The position numbers were made by a program, and so were the translations under genes. Shown here one piece after another: positions 8,679 to 17,362 of a stretch of DNA of 64,000 nt. This DNA is from an uncultured Eggerthella sp. Its GTDB lineage: Bacteria > Actinomycetota > Coriobacteriia > Coriobacteriales > Eggerthellaceae. Under the pieces are notes generated by a model that saw nothing but the letters and a program-made list of their open reading frames with translations, did no database searches and was not told the origin of the DNA. The stretch lies in NCBI GenBank assembly GCA_900538545.1, contig UPYK01000010.1, positions 1 to 64,000 of the forward strand. Direction: 5' to 3'. Numbering within the stretch: position 1 is the first letter of the stretch; each line of letters starts with the position of its first letter.

Positions 8679-9191
8679 TTAAACCAAAGAAAGCATATCC
8701 GTGAGCTTATGGGCCGCGTCGCGTACGGAGAGCCCATCGATATCAAGCACGATGTCGGCGTATTTCTCATACAGCGGCGTACGCTCTACGAAAAGATCAT
8801 GTAGGCTGCCCGTACCGTTCTTCATGACAACGCCGCGTTCATGCAGGCCGCCCAAGCGATTCTTCAATTCATCGTAAGAAACACGCAGGTAGACTACGGG
8901 ACCGAGAGTGGCAAGATGGGTCATGGCGCCATCGGAATAGACTGCCGAACCACCCGTGGCAATAACGCTTCGCTGCGCTTCAAGGGTGCTCAAAACCTCG
9001 TTTTCAACTTCGATGAAGCCTTCAGGACCAAGAGCATCGATGATCTTCTGCAGGGTCTTATCGCTCTGGTTCTGGATAAGCAAGTCGGCATCGATGAAGT
9101 TGTAGTTCATGATCTTCGCGAGCACGACACCGAGCGTCGATTTTCCTGCGCCAGGCATTCCGATAAGGGTGATGCAGCTTGTCTGATCCAT
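8679..9191 (-). CDS. aroK: Shikimate kinase
   Basis: A 170-residue P-loop kinase producing shikimate 3-phosphate. It shows Walker A GMPGAGKST, the shikimate-binding aspartate in FIDADLLI, the GGSAV loop, and the lid segment ending in RTPLYEKYADI. An AAAAGGAA ribosome site precedes the ATG. It is the first of an aroK-aroE pair performing the two steps in reverse order of transcription. Confidence 0.95.
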   Translation of the reverse strand: MDQTSCITLIGMPGAGKSTLGVVLAKIMNYNFIDADLLIQNQSDKTLQKIIDALGPEGFIEVENEVLSTLEAQRSVIATGGSAVYSDGAMTHLATLGPVVYLRVSYDELKNRLGGLHERGVVMKNGTGSLHDLFVERTPLYEKYADIVLDIDGLSVRDAAHKLTDMLSLV

Positions 9192-9301
9192 TGCGATTCC
9201 TTTTCTTCGTAGACTGCTGTTGTGTTCGTTCGTATCAACTATAGCACGCAGATAGGTTCAAACGATAAACAGCGGGTAAACAGTGGTGATCGCGAAGTCC
9301 G

Positions 9302-9334
9302 AAAAGGTGTCGAACGACCGGGTAGTTTGTCATC
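9302..9334 (-). repeat. Stop-codon stem-loop repeat after the DUF2207 gene
   Basis: GGTGTCGAAC and GTTTGTCATC pair around the loop GACCGGGTA, identical to the loop at 5.4 kb. The DUF2207 stop codon (9330-9332) lies inside the repeat. On the minus strand the hairpin is followed by TTTTC, a plausible intrinsic terminator. Confidence 0.8.
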
Positions 9335-11288
9335 GGGCGCCGCCACCACCACCGAAGCCACCGCCACCGCCACCGGAGAACCCGCCGCCGAAGCCGCCAC
9401 CGCTTGAGAAGTTGCCCGATGCGGCCGATTGAACCGCTGCAACCGATTGATTGATCGAGCTTGCGAAGCTGTTGGCGAAGCTTGGCATGCCATTCGTCAT
9501 CGAATGGCTCGAGTAGATGTACCACCAGGGCACATAGTAGCTCGAAGCGGCAAGCGTGGCATCTTCCGTGAATAGCTCAGGCACGGTGTCGCGCAGTTCG
9601 TCGATCACCTCATCAGCGATGCCGAAGAGGTACGCGTAAACGAGGAATTCGCCCCACACCTTAATGTCGAGGACAGGGCGTTCCTTCAGGCGCGAGAAAT
9701 CCTTCAGCCAGCGCTTGAGCGCTTCGCACTTGGCATAAGCGTCGGCACCTTTTTGGGTGCGGCGTTCCATGAAACGGCTGATGATGAGCAAGAAGACCAT
9801 CGTGATGATGCCAGGAATTACCATGAGGAAGTTATCGAAGAACATCGAGATGAGCATGATGATCACGAATGCTGCGATACCAACGGCGGTCATGGTGGCG
9901 CGCTTCGCCTTGGAATAGGGCTCGAAGTACTGTCCGTTGATCGTACGCGCGGTCACTTCTCCCTGCCAATCGGCAAGCTTGTCGCTGAAGGTGGAGGGGT
10001 TCTTCTTCGCGTATTCATTGATGGACGAGAGCCATACCGACTCTGCACCTTCGCCGATCGTTTCGAAGAGGAAGTTGAAGGCGAGGCGGTCGATCTCCTT
10101 GGTGATCTTCGATTCATAACCAGGCGCCCGTGAGAGATAGTAATCCTCCACGGTTTTGCTGCCGAGCAGCCCGTCCTTTTCGTAGCTCGCCTTGTTGATG
10201 AGCACCGCACCGAGGTTCACCAGATTGAGCAGCGTGACGGTAAGATCGCTGTTCTCAGGCCTGTCGAAGCGTATGATGCGGCCAACAACAGCGGGGTGTT
10301 CGCCTTTAACAGGAATATCGCGCCAGTATTTTTCGGTGAAGGTGGGTTTGAGCTCCTTACCATAGCGATTGAACGACCAGAGTGCCCAGATGCAAATTGC
10401 AAGGCAGGCAACCACGATCGCGATGAGCGAGGCGAGCATGGTGATGCGTTGCTGGTTCGCCTGGTCGGCAAAGGATTGTTCTTCGCTCTTGATGGTATCG
10501 AGACGCGCTATGTCAAAGTGCGCATTCGCGTCTTTTTGGGTAACGCCGCTGAACCATTCTGGGTCGCAGGCAACACGGATCTCAGCGTAACTGCCAGCAC
10601 TCAGATGAGGAACGTCGCAGGTGATCTGGCCCGTAGTGTCGTCGATCGCGACGGTTGCATCGAGCGGGCCATGTCCCCAGGCAGAGATCGTTTCGCCCTT
10701 CACGATCTTCTCGCCTGCGGGTACGGGCATGTTCAGGGTAAGCGAGATGTTATCGGAGTCTTCCGCCCAGCCTTTGCCGACGAACTGCCAGTAGAGTTCG
10801 GCGGTGTCGTTGTAGATCTGGACTGCATTCAGCACACGATAGTTGAGGGTGACCGTGGCTTCTTCATCGTCGAAGTTGTAGAACACATAAACAGCATCCT
10901 CAGCACCGTCAAATGAGTAAGCCGCCTTGCTGGGGCCGCCAGCGCTTCGCCAACTTGTTTGGAAAGGAACAGAGGAGAGCGTGGTCGTCTTTCCACCTAC
11001 AGTTACCTCGACGCTTTCGATCTCGATCCCTGCTCCGCTGGGAAGATTGTTGAAGTTCCACCAAACTGCCGTGAAGCTGCCATCAAAATCGAACGTGCGG
11101 TCTTCGCTCACGGAAAGATCGCCTGCGCTATCGGCATTCGCTTCGATCTGCACTTCGGGCATCGTGTAGGATTTCGCAAAGGCAGTGGTAGGGCTGCTGG
11201 TAAGGCAGAAGCCAACGCCAAGACAAAATGCCAGAACAAGCACAATGTGCAAAAGATGGTTTCTTTGAAGGTATGAACGGTTTTGCAC
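9330..11288 (-). CDS. DUF2207 membrane protein with Gly-rich tail
   Basis: A 652-residue membrane protein. It has a signal or anchor segment (about 12-37), an extracytoplasmic beta-rich DUF2207 domain (about 40-275), a transmembrane helix (about 285-307), and a cytoplasmic part with two further hydrophobic segments (about 460-510). The tail is almost pure Gly with Ser and Phe (GGGFGGGFSGGGGGGFGGGG). Function is unknown; such proteins usually accompany LemA. The start is GTG at 11288, supported by a strong AAGGAGG six bases upstream. The promoter must lie in the 60 bases before the divergent tRNA-Ser(GCT). The gene ends inside a stem-loop repeat shared with lemA. Confidence 0.88.
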   Translation of the reverse strand: MQNRSYLQRNHLLHIVLVLAFCLGVGFCLTSSPTTAFAKSYTMPEVQIEANADSAGDLSVSEDRTFDFDGSFTAVWWNFNNLPSGAGIEIESVEVTVGGKTTTLSSVPFQTSWRSAGGPSKAAYSFDGAEDAVYVFYNFDDEEATVTLNYRVLNAVQIYNDTAELYWQFVGKGWAEDSDNISLTLNMPVPAGEKIVKGETISAWGHGPLDATVAIDDTTGQITCDVPHLSAGSYAEIRVACDPEWFSGVTQKDANAHFDIARLDTIKSEEQSFADQANQQRITMLASLIAIVVACLAICIWALWSFNRYGKELKPTFTEKYWRDIPVKGEHPAVVGRIIRFDRPENSDLTVTLLNLVNLGAVLINKASYEKDGLLGSKTVEDYYLSRAPGYESKITKEIDRLAFNFLFETIGEGAESVWLSSINEYAKKNPSTFSDKLADWQGEVTARTINGQYFEPYSKAKRATMTAVGIAAFVIIMLISMFFDNFLMVIPGIITMVFLLIISRFMERRTQKGADAYAKCEALKRWLKDFSRLKERPVLDIKVWGEFLVYAYLFGIADEVIDELRDTVPELFTEDATLAASSYYVPWWYIYSSHSMTNGMPSFANSFASSINQSVAAVQSAASGNFSSGGGFGGGFSGGGGGGFGGGGGAR

Positions 11289-11348
11289 CGGTGTCCTCCT
11301 TGCAAGTTCACCGCTCTGGCGGTATCATTTCAACTTGTCTGCAAAAGT

Positions 11349-11439
11349 GGAGAGTTGACCGAGAGGCCGAAGGTGCTCGCCTGCTAAGCGAGTATACCCC
11401 AAAAGGGTATCTGGGGTTCGAATCCCCAACTCTCCGCCA
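11349..11439 (+). tRNA. tRNA-Ser(GCT)
   Basis: The acceptor GGAGAGT pairs with ACTCTCC, with discriminator G and an encoded CCA. The anticodon loop CTGCTAA gives GCT. The long variable arm TACCCCAAAAGGGTA marks a class II tRNA. Confidence 0.97.
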
Positions 11440-11596
11440 CTTTTTTCTTGTATTTCCCCAGGTCAATAACTACTTTCTTTCCGATAATGTCTGACCATCT
11501 CTTATGAGATTGGGAGAGATCGATCGTTCTCTGACCTGCGAATCCATTCTAGCATCACCTATCAAGTTTTCATCTTGGACATTTTTAGGAGACGAA

Positions 11597-11626
11597 GAAG
11601 GGCACCCTTCACAAAGAGTGCCCTTC
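11597..11626 (-). terminator. Stem-loop downstream of the ECF operon
   Basis: GAAGGGCAC pairs with GTGCCCTTC (9 bp) around a 12-base loop, 37 bases beyond the last gene of the minus-strand operon. There is no long T-run. Confidence 0.6.
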
Positions 11627-11663
11627 AAGTTGCTTCAGCGGTTATTGTCTGTTCGAGAACAGA

Positions 11664-12068
11664 TCAGAGCTCGATGATGCGCTCCGACCCGTCGATGTCA
11701 GCGATCTTCGCGATGCCGTTCTTCACGGAGAAGAACGTGAGGCGGGGATCGTTGGGGTCCTCGTAGGTTTCGCCGAGGCCGGTCATGTGCTCATAGCCTG
11801 CGATGCGCGTTGCTTCGCTCACGGTATCTTCCAGATCAGCTTCGCCCGTTACGACGATCCAAGGCTGTCCCGGATGCCAACCCGATGCTTCGAACTTAGG
11901 GTTCGCTTCGAGCTGAATATAGACATCTTTATTGGTGGCAGTGCAAAACCACAGCTTGCCGCCGTCTTCAGCCGCGAAGCTGAACGGGCGAACGCGCGGC
12001 TGATCGCCTTCGCAGGTTGCAAAGAACCAGGCCGGAATATTGGTTAAGTAGTCGATCACTTCATCCAT
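11664..12068 (-). CDS. Pyridoxamine 5'-phosphate oxidase-fold flavin-binding protein
   Basis: A 134-residue split-barrel protein. Motifs PAWFFATCEGDQPRVRPFSFAA, LWFCTATNKDVY and PWIVVTGEADLED are typical of small FMN- or F420-binding PPOX-family proteins. The substrate is unknown. It starts ten bases after the ecfT stop, so it is probably the last gene of the ECF transporter operon; that is a sensible partner if the transporter brings in riboflavin. Confidence 0.85.
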   Translation of the reverse strand: MDEVIDYLTNIPAWFFATCEGDQPRVRPFSFAAEDGGKLWFCTATNKDVYIQLEANPKFEASGWHPGQPWIVVTGEADLEDTVSEATRIAGYEHMTGLGETYEDPNDPRLTFFSVKNGIAKIADIDGSERIIEL

Positions 12069-12078
12069 GTGTTGCTCC

Positions 12079-12894
12079 TTACAGTCCGAATGATCCCATG
12101 ACGATATTGACTAGAATAACGCAGGCAAGCCCGCATACTAAATAGAGAAGACCACCTAGATCGCATCTCTGAAACCGAAGCTCATGGAGCGAGGTACGGT
12201 TGGCGCCACCATGGTAGCAGCGAGCATCCATGCCGAGCGAGAGCGTTTCTGCGTGGCGAAATGCGCTTGTGAACAGCGGTACGATGAGCGCCACCATCAT
12301 CGAGAAGGTGCCACGCGCGTTCGTTTTGAAGTTCGCGCCACGCGATATCTGCGCGCGATAGATGGTCTGAAGCTCAGTGGCGAACTGCGGCAAGAAGCGC
12401 AGCGCGATACCCATCATGGTCGCAAGTTCGTGGGCAGGGACGCCGAAGCGCTTGAAGGGCTTCAGTAGCTCCTCAAAGCCGTCGGTGATATTGAGCGTAG
12501 TGGTCGAGAGCGTGAGCAGGCTCATGCCGAGCAAGAGAAGCGTGAGACGGATCACGATGAACAAGCACTGATGCAGGCCCTGTTCGCTGATGCAGATGAT
12601 GCCGAATTGGAAATAGACTTGGCCGCCTTGCACGAAGAAAATGTTCAGCAGACCGGTGAACACCACCAGAATAGCGAGGGGCGCAATGCTCACAAAGGCC
12701 TGCTTGATCGAAATCTTCGCGAAGAAGAACATGCCGAACGTGAACAGAGCCGCCACAGCGAGCGCAGCGTAGCTCTGCGCCGCGAACACGACCACCATGA
12801 ACAGGATCGAAAGCAGGAGCTTTGCACGAGGATCCATGCGATGCACGACCGAATCGCGCGAGATGTATCGTCCGAAGATGGTCTGCAGGTTCAC
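12079..12894 (-). CDS. ecfT: ECF transporter transmembrane subunit EcfT
   Basis: A 271-residue membrane protein with about five to six hydrophobic helices and the EcfT/CbiQ cytoplasmic coupling region. The motifs SAFRHAETLSLGMDARCY and RAQISRGANF contain the A-R-x type signatures that contact the two ATPases. It is the scaffold coupling ATP hydrolysis to the substrate-binding S component. Three bases separate it from ecfA2. Confidence 0.93.
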   Translation of the reverse strand: MNLQTIFGRYISRDSVVHRMDPRAKLLLSILFMVVVFAAQSYAALAVAALFTFGMFFFAKISIKQAFVSIAPLAILVVFTGLLNIFFVQGGQVYFQFGIICISEQGLHQCLFIVIRLTLLLLGMSLLTLSTTTLNITDGFEELLKPFKRFGVPAHELATMMGIALRFLPQFATELQTIYRAQISRGANFKTNARGTFSMMVALIVPLFTSAFRHAETLSLGMDARCYHGGANRTSLHELRFQRCDLGGLLYLVCGLACVILVNIVMGSFGL

Positions 12895-12897
12895 GGC

Positions 12898-13767
12898 CTA
12901 CCTGCTTTCCAAGAGAGCAACGAGGTGCTCGGCTAGCGTTTCGGGGGAGTAGAGCCCCTCTTCGAGCGGTACGCCAAGCTCGCGCAGTTCGTTGGCCATG
13001 CGCTGAGCGTGCGGGACGCCAAGGCCGATCTCGCGTAGCTCGACAGGGTGAGAGAATACTTCTTCAGGGGTACCCAAAAATGCGATCTCGCCTCGATTGA
13101 GCACGAGCACGCGGTCGGCCAAACGCGCGATATCGTTCATGTTGTGCGAGACCATAACGAGCGTGATGCCGCGTTTATGCAGACGATCGATGAAGCCGAG
13201 GAATTCATTGCGCGAAGCAGGGTCGAGACCTGCCACCGGCTCGTCGAGCACGAGGGTGGTCGGTCGCATGGCGAGCACGCCTGCAAAGGCGACACGGCGC
13301 TGTTGACCGCCAGAGAGCTCGAAGGGAGAACGGTCCTTGAAGGTCTCATAGTCAAGCTCGACCAGTTCGATCGCGTCCTTCACGCGCTGTTCGACCTCTG
13401 TTGCAGCGAGGCCCAGATTGCGAGGACCAAACGCCACGTCTTCATAGACGGTTGCTGCGAAGAGCTGGTTTTCGGGATACTGGAAGACAACGCCGATGTC
13501 GCCACGGGCTTCGTTGGCGGTCTTCTTGTCGGAAAGGTCTTGCCCGTTCCAGAGCACCTTGCCGCGTGTGGGGTTGATCACGCCGTTCAGGTGCAGCACG
13601 AGCGTGGATTTTCCTGATCCAGTGTGGCCAGCGATCGCCAGGAATTCACCGTCGGCAATTTCGAAAGAAATATCGTTCAAGGCCCAGAGGGGCTCTTGTC
13701 CTTCTTTGATCTGGCGTTTCGTTAGAGGCGCGTAGGTGTAGCTGACGTGTTCGAATACAAGAGCCAT
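12898..13767 (-). CDS. ecfA2: ECF transporter ATPase EcfA2
   Basis: A 289-residue ABC ATPase. Walker A is GHTGSGKST, the Q-loop segment VVFQYPENQLFA, signature LSGGQQRR, Walker B TTLVLDEPVAGLDP, and the switch histidine lies in MVSHNMNDI. The C-terminal extension is typical of the ECF A subunits. Its first 46 bases overlap the end of ecfA1, and the overlap cannot be trimmed because the N-terminal strand EHVSYTY is needed for the fold. Confidence 0.93.
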   Translation of the reverse strand: MALVFEHVSYTYAPLTKRQIKEGQEPLWALNDISFEIADGEFLAIAGHTGSGKSTLVLHLNGVINPTRGKVLWNGQDLSDKKTANEARGDIGVVFQYPENQLFAATVYEDVAFGPRNLGLAATEVEQRVKDAIELVELDYETFKDRSPFELSGGQQRRVAFAGVLAMRPTTLVLDEPVAGLDPASRNEFLGFIDRLHKRGITLVMVSHNMNDIARLADRVLVLNRGEIAFLGTPEEVFSHPVELREIGLGVPHAQRMANELRELGVPLEEGLYSPETLAEHLVALLESR

Positions 13768-14564
13768 AACGCCTCCTTCAAAGGTTCGCGATCGACGAAG
13801 GTAGGAATGTCGATGCCTTTGTCCTGCAAAAGACGGGAGAGCTGCGTTGCGAAGGGGATGTCAAGGTTGAGCTTGCGCAGCTCGGCATCTTGCGTGAGCA
13901 CCTCCTCGGGGGTGCCATCGAGCACGATCTTGCCTTCGCGCAACACGAGCACGCGATCGGCTTCGGCGGCCTCTTCCATGTAGTGGGTGATCATGATGAT
14001 GGTCATGCCTTGTGTGTGCAGCTCCTTGCAAACGCGCATGAGTCCGCGTCTGCCGCGCGGATCGAGCATGGCCGAGGCTTCATCGAAGATGAGGATTTGC
14101 GGCTCCATGGCCAAGATGCCCGCGATCGCGACACGTTGCTTCTGACCGCCGGAAAGCGCGTTGGTCTCGCGCTTCTCGAAGCCGGTCAAGCCAACTTGTG
14201 CAAGCGCCGCTTCAACGCGCTCGCGCAATTCTGGATTGGGAATGCCAAGGTTCTCGGGACCGAATGCCACATCGTTTTCGACCAGGCTCGCTACGATCTG
14301 ATCGTCGGGGTTCTGGAATACCGAGCCTGCCTTCGAGCGGATAGCAAACGTATTCTGGACATCGGAGGTGATGAGCCCGTCAACCTTCACTTCGCCTTTA
14401 TCAGGCAGCAGCAATGCGTTGATCAGTTTCGAAAACGTGGATTTGCCCGAGCCATTGGCACCGAGCACGCACACGAATTGGCCCTGCGGGATCTCTACCG
14501 AAAGGTCTTCGAGCACATAGCTTTCGTTCGTGTAGGTGAAGGAGACGTCTTCGAAGGAGATCAT
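13722..14564 (-). CDS. ecfA1: ECF transporter ATPase EcfA1
   Basis: A 280-residue ABC ATPase with Walker A GANGSGKST, Q-loop VFQNPDDQIVA, signature LSGGQKQR, Walker B ILIFDEASAMLDP and switch region ITHYMEEA. It forms the heterodimeric motor with EcfA2. Its ATG follows the stop codon of the S-component gene directly, and its 3' end overlaps ecfA2 by 46 bases, so the three genes are surely one transcript. Confidence 0.93.
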   Translation of the reverse strand: MISFEDVSFTYTNESYVLEDLSVEIPQGQFVCVLGANGSGKSTFSKLINALLLPDKGEVKVDGLITSDVQNTFAIRSKAGSVFQNPDDQIVASLVENDVAFGPENLGIPNPELRERVEAALAQVGLTGFEKRETNALSGGQKQRVAIAGILAMEPQILIFDEASAMLDPRGRRGLMRVCKELHTQGMTIIMITHYMEEAAEADRVLVLREGKIVLDGTPEEVLTQDAELRKLNLDIPFATQLSRLLQDKGIDIPTFVDREPLKEALWLLYSNTSATPTRL

Positions 14565-15152
14565 CTAGGCGCGACCCTTCTTCTGATCCTTCTTCGGTGT
14601 GATCAAATTCGAGATCGACTTGTAGATGATGAGCGTGAGGACGGAGTTGAGGCCGCCCTTCAAGAGGTTGAACGGAATGAGGATCGGTACGATCATTGCG
14701 ATCACGGCATCGAGCGGTACGCCGAGCCACGCGGGTGTGATGACCAGGTTGCCGAGCACCGCGCCGATAACTGCCAGCAACGTGCCAACGACCAGCGCGA
14801 TGATAGCGCCAGCGAACGTGTGCATGCGTTTGTAGATGAGCGCGGCAGGCAAGACGTAGAAGAGCACTACGATGATGTTCATGACCGCGCCGCTGAAGTC
14901 TGCCATGAGCAAGCCGTGGAGGATAGCGGTAAGAATACCGACCGCAACACCGCCACCTGGGCCATAGGCAAAGCCAGCCACCATGGCAGGCATGTTCGAG
15001 GCATCGAACTTGAGCCAGGTTACGCCAGGGAGCAGAGGGAACTCGATGAATGAGAGCAGTACGCCAATGGCGGTCATGAGCGCCATGGTAACGAGCTGGC
15101 GTGTGCTCCACTTGTTCGTGTTTGCAGTTGTGTTCGTTGGCGTTCCGGCCAT
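14565..15152 (-). CDS. ribU: ECF transporter S component, probably riboflavin-specific (RibU-like)
   Basis: A 195-residue membrane protein with about six hydrophobic helices. The segment LKFDASNMPAMVAGFAYGPG resembles the substrate-contacting KFDPSD-type motif of RibU, which is why riboflavin is proposed; other S components differ there. A strong AGGAGG precedes the ATG. Only about 30 bases separate the ribosome site from the terminator of the upstream tRNA-Arg, so there is no room for an FMN riboswitch. Specificity remains an inference. Confidence 0.8.
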   Translation of the reverse strand: MAGTPTNTTANTNKWSTRQLVTMALMTAIGVLLSFIEFPLLPGVTWLKFDASNMPAMVAGFAYGPGGGVAVGILTAILHGLLMADFSGAVMNIIVVLFYVLPAALIYKRMHTFAGAIIALVVGTLLAVIGAVLGNLVITPAWLGVPLDAVIAMIVPILIPFNLLKGGLNSVLTLIIYKSISNLITPKKDQKKGRA

Positions 15153-15180
15153 TGAGTTCCTCCTGAGATCTGTCTGTGCA

Positions 15181-15212
15181 TAAAAAAGAATACGACATCC
15201 GCCGTATTCTTT
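15181..15212 (-). terminator. Intrinsic terminator after tRNA-Arg
   Basis: On the minus strand a 10-bp stem AAAGAATACG / CGTATTCTTT encloses an 8-base loop and runs into a T-run. It lies between tRNA-Arg and the ECF operon on the same strand. Confidence 0.9.
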
Positions 15213-15221
15213 ACGTTGCTG

Positions 15222-15297
15222 TGGCGCCCCCGAGAGGACTTGAACCTCCGACGCACGGTTTAGGAAACCGACGCTCTATCCGCTGAGCTACGGGGGC
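15222..15297 (-). tRNA. tRNA-Arg(CCT)
   Basis: The acceptor GCCCCCG pairs with CGGGGGC, with discriminator G and an encoded CCA. D-arm TAGCTCAGC, anticodon loop TTCCTAA (CCT) and T-loop GGTTCAAGTCC are all present. Confidence 0.96.
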
Positions 15298-15387
15298 GTG
15301 CGAATAACGGTTCAATCATTCTAGCATGAAGCCCTCTGCGATCGAGGTCCATCCTCGATCGTTGCAGTTATTCGGACAGAATCAGGC

Positions 15388-17286
15388 CTAGGCTGAGCCG
15401 CTCGAGACCGTGATGGTCACGCGGCTGCCCTTGTTGGCTTTGCCGACCACATCTTGCGAGATGACGTATCCTTTTTCAACGGTGCCGCTCGCCATATGCT
15501 TCACGGACACTTCAAAGCCCGCGTTCTTCAGCGTTGAGGTTGCATCGGCTTCGCTCTCTCCTAATACATCGGGGACCTGAGCCTCTTCAGGGCCATTGGA
15601 GATAGCGATGGTGACCGTCGAGCCCTTAGGAGCGGTTCCAGAAGGATCCTGCGAGATGACGCGACCTTCGGGGGTGCTGCTGCTATAGCGATAGCTCGTG
15701 TTCACCTTGAAGCCAGCGTTCTTGAGCGAGTTCTCAGCGTTCGAGACCGTTGCCCCTACCACATTGGGAACGGACACGTTCTCTGCACCCTTCGAGAGAT
15801 GGAAGACGACCGTATCGCCCTTGTTGAGTGAAGAGCCTGCCGGTTGATCCTGGCTGGCCACGCAGCCTTCCTTCACGCTGTCGGAGAAGGTCGAATCTCC
15901 CTCTTGACCATTGAGGCCATAGGAGGAAAGCGTGCGCATCGCTTCTTCGGAGGTTTGCCCCTTAAGGTCGGGCACCGATACTTGTTCGGTTCCCTTCGAG
16001 ATGCTCAGATCGATACGGCTGCCCTTGACGGCTTCTTGGCCACCAGGAGGGTTCGTGCTCACGACCAGGCCAGAATCGACCGTGGAGCTGAAAACTTCTG
16101 TTTCCGTGCCGATTTTGAAGCCCGCTTCTTCGAGCGTGGTCTTCGCTTCGCCGAGTGCCATATTCGTGACATCAGGCACCGTAGCGCGCTCGCCACTTCC
16201 GCCGAGCGCAAAGGCGGCAACACCGACGATAACAGCGATGATGGCCACAACGACCACGCCGATGATGATCTTCTTCTTGTTGTCATTTTGCGGAGGCTGC
16301 GGCTGTTTGCCTGAGCGGAAATTCGTGGTTGCGCCAGCGCCCATCGGGTTCGTACCAATAGGCTTCGGCATAACGGCAGTGCCATCCATAGGGGGGATGC
16401 CAGCGCCGAGCACCTGGGTGCGATCGTTGTGAACGCCAAGACCGGGAACGGGTCTGCCTGCAAGATAGTCATTCAAGGCTTGGCGCATCTCCTGCGCATT
16501 CGCGAAACGCTGCGCCGGATCCTTTTCCATCGCCTTCATGATGATGGCTTCGAGCACCGGGTCGATATCGGGATTGATCGAACGCGGGGCGGGAGGCATC
16601 TCGTTCACTTGCTTGACCGCAACGCTCACTGAATCGGTTCCCTCGAAGGGGAGGCGGCCAGTAGTTGCTTCGTAGAGCACGATGCCGAGCGAATACACAT
16701 CGGAAAGACCGGTGAGATCCTTGCCCTGTGCCTGTTCGGGGGAGATATAGTGTGCGGTGCCGAGCACGGTGGCCGTTTGGCTCAAGCCTGCGTCTCCTGC
16801 GCGTGCGATGCCGAAGTCCATGACCTTGATGTTGCCATCAGGCTGGATCATGATGTTCTGCGGTTTGATATCGCGATGGATGATGCCGCCTTCATGAGCG
16901 ACTTGCAGCGCCTGCGCCACCTGCGAGCCGATCTCAGCAGCTTTTCGTTGGTTGATCGCGCCGCGTTCTTTGATCGCGGTTTTCAGATCGGTTCCCTTGA
17001 GGAACTCCATGACGATGTAGTAGGTATCGCTTTCGGCATCCAGACCCCAGTCATAGATGCTCACGATATAAGGGCTCTGCAGTTTTGCCGCCGATGCAGC
17101 TTCTTGGCGAAAGCGCGCTTGAAAGGTCTGGTCAGCTGCGTATTGCGGCAGCATGACCTTCACGGCAACCACGCGGTCCAGCACGGTATCGTGAGCGCGA
17201 TACACTTCTGCCATACCACCGATGCCAACGCGTTCGATGAGCTGATAGCGGTTGTTCAATGTCATGCCCGTCATGCTTCCAGCCAC
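15388..17286 (-). CDS. pknB: Ser/Thr protein kinase with PASTA domains (PknB-type)
   Basis: A 632-residue membrane kinase. The kinase domain (about 8-275) has glycine loop GIGGMAEVYRA, lysine VAVKVM, catalytic loop HRDIKPQN, DFGIA and an activation loop with SQTATVLGT. A proline-rich linker and one transmembrane helix (about 340-362) lead to four extracellular PASTA repeats, which in this family sense muropeptides or lipid II. I prefer the GTG at 17286, seven bases after AAGGAG, over an ATG at 17310 that lacks such a site. It follows the SEDS-PBP fusion by 76 bases at the end of a conserved actinobacterial growth operon; there is no separate pknA. Confidence 0.95.
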   Translation of the reverse strand: MAGSMTGMTLNNRYQLIERVGIGGMAEVYRAHDTVLDRVVAVKVMLPQYAADQTFQARFRQEAASAAKLQSPYIVSIYDWGLDAESDTYYIVMEFLKGTDLKTAIKERGAINQRKAAEIGSQVAQALQVAHEGGIIHRDIKPQNIMIQPDGNIKVMDFGIARAGDAGLSQTATVLGTAHYISPEQAQGKDLTGLSDVYSLGIVLYEATTGRLPFEGTDSVSVAVKQVNEMPPAPRSINPDIDPVLEAIIMKAMEKDPAQRFANAQEMRQALNDYLAGRPVPGLGVHNDRTQVLGAGIPPMDGTAVMPKPIGTNPMGAGATTNFRSGKQPQPPQNDNKKKIIIGVVVVAIIAVIVGVAAFALGGSGERATVPDVTNMALGEAKTTLEEAGFKIGTETEVFSSTVDSGLVVSTNPPGGQEAVKGSRIDLSISKGTEQVSVPDLKGQTSEEAMRTLSSYGLNGQEGDSTFSDSVKEGCVASQDQPAGSSLNKGDTVVFHLSKGAENVSVPNVVGATVSNAENSLKNAGFKVNTSYRYSSSTPEGRVISQDPSGTAPKGSTVTIAISNGPEEAQVPDVLGESEADATSTLKNAGFEVSVKHMASGTVEKGYVISQDVVGKANKGSRVTITVSSGSA

Positions 17287-17362
17287 GTTTAATCTCCTTT
17301 TGGAATCCATGCTTGAGCGCTATTGTTGTGCTTAAGCATACCATCATATCCTAATAAGATGG

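Noticed and set aside
13890..15053. Long plus-strand frame of 387 codons opposite the ECF genes
   Set aside because: It is exactly antisense to ecfA1 and the S component, rich in Glu, His, Arg and Asp as expected for a shadow frame, and lacks any ribosome site or domain.
15153..15180. FMN riboswitch before the RibU-like gene
   Set aside because: There is no space for an RFN element between the tRNA terminator and the ribosome site.
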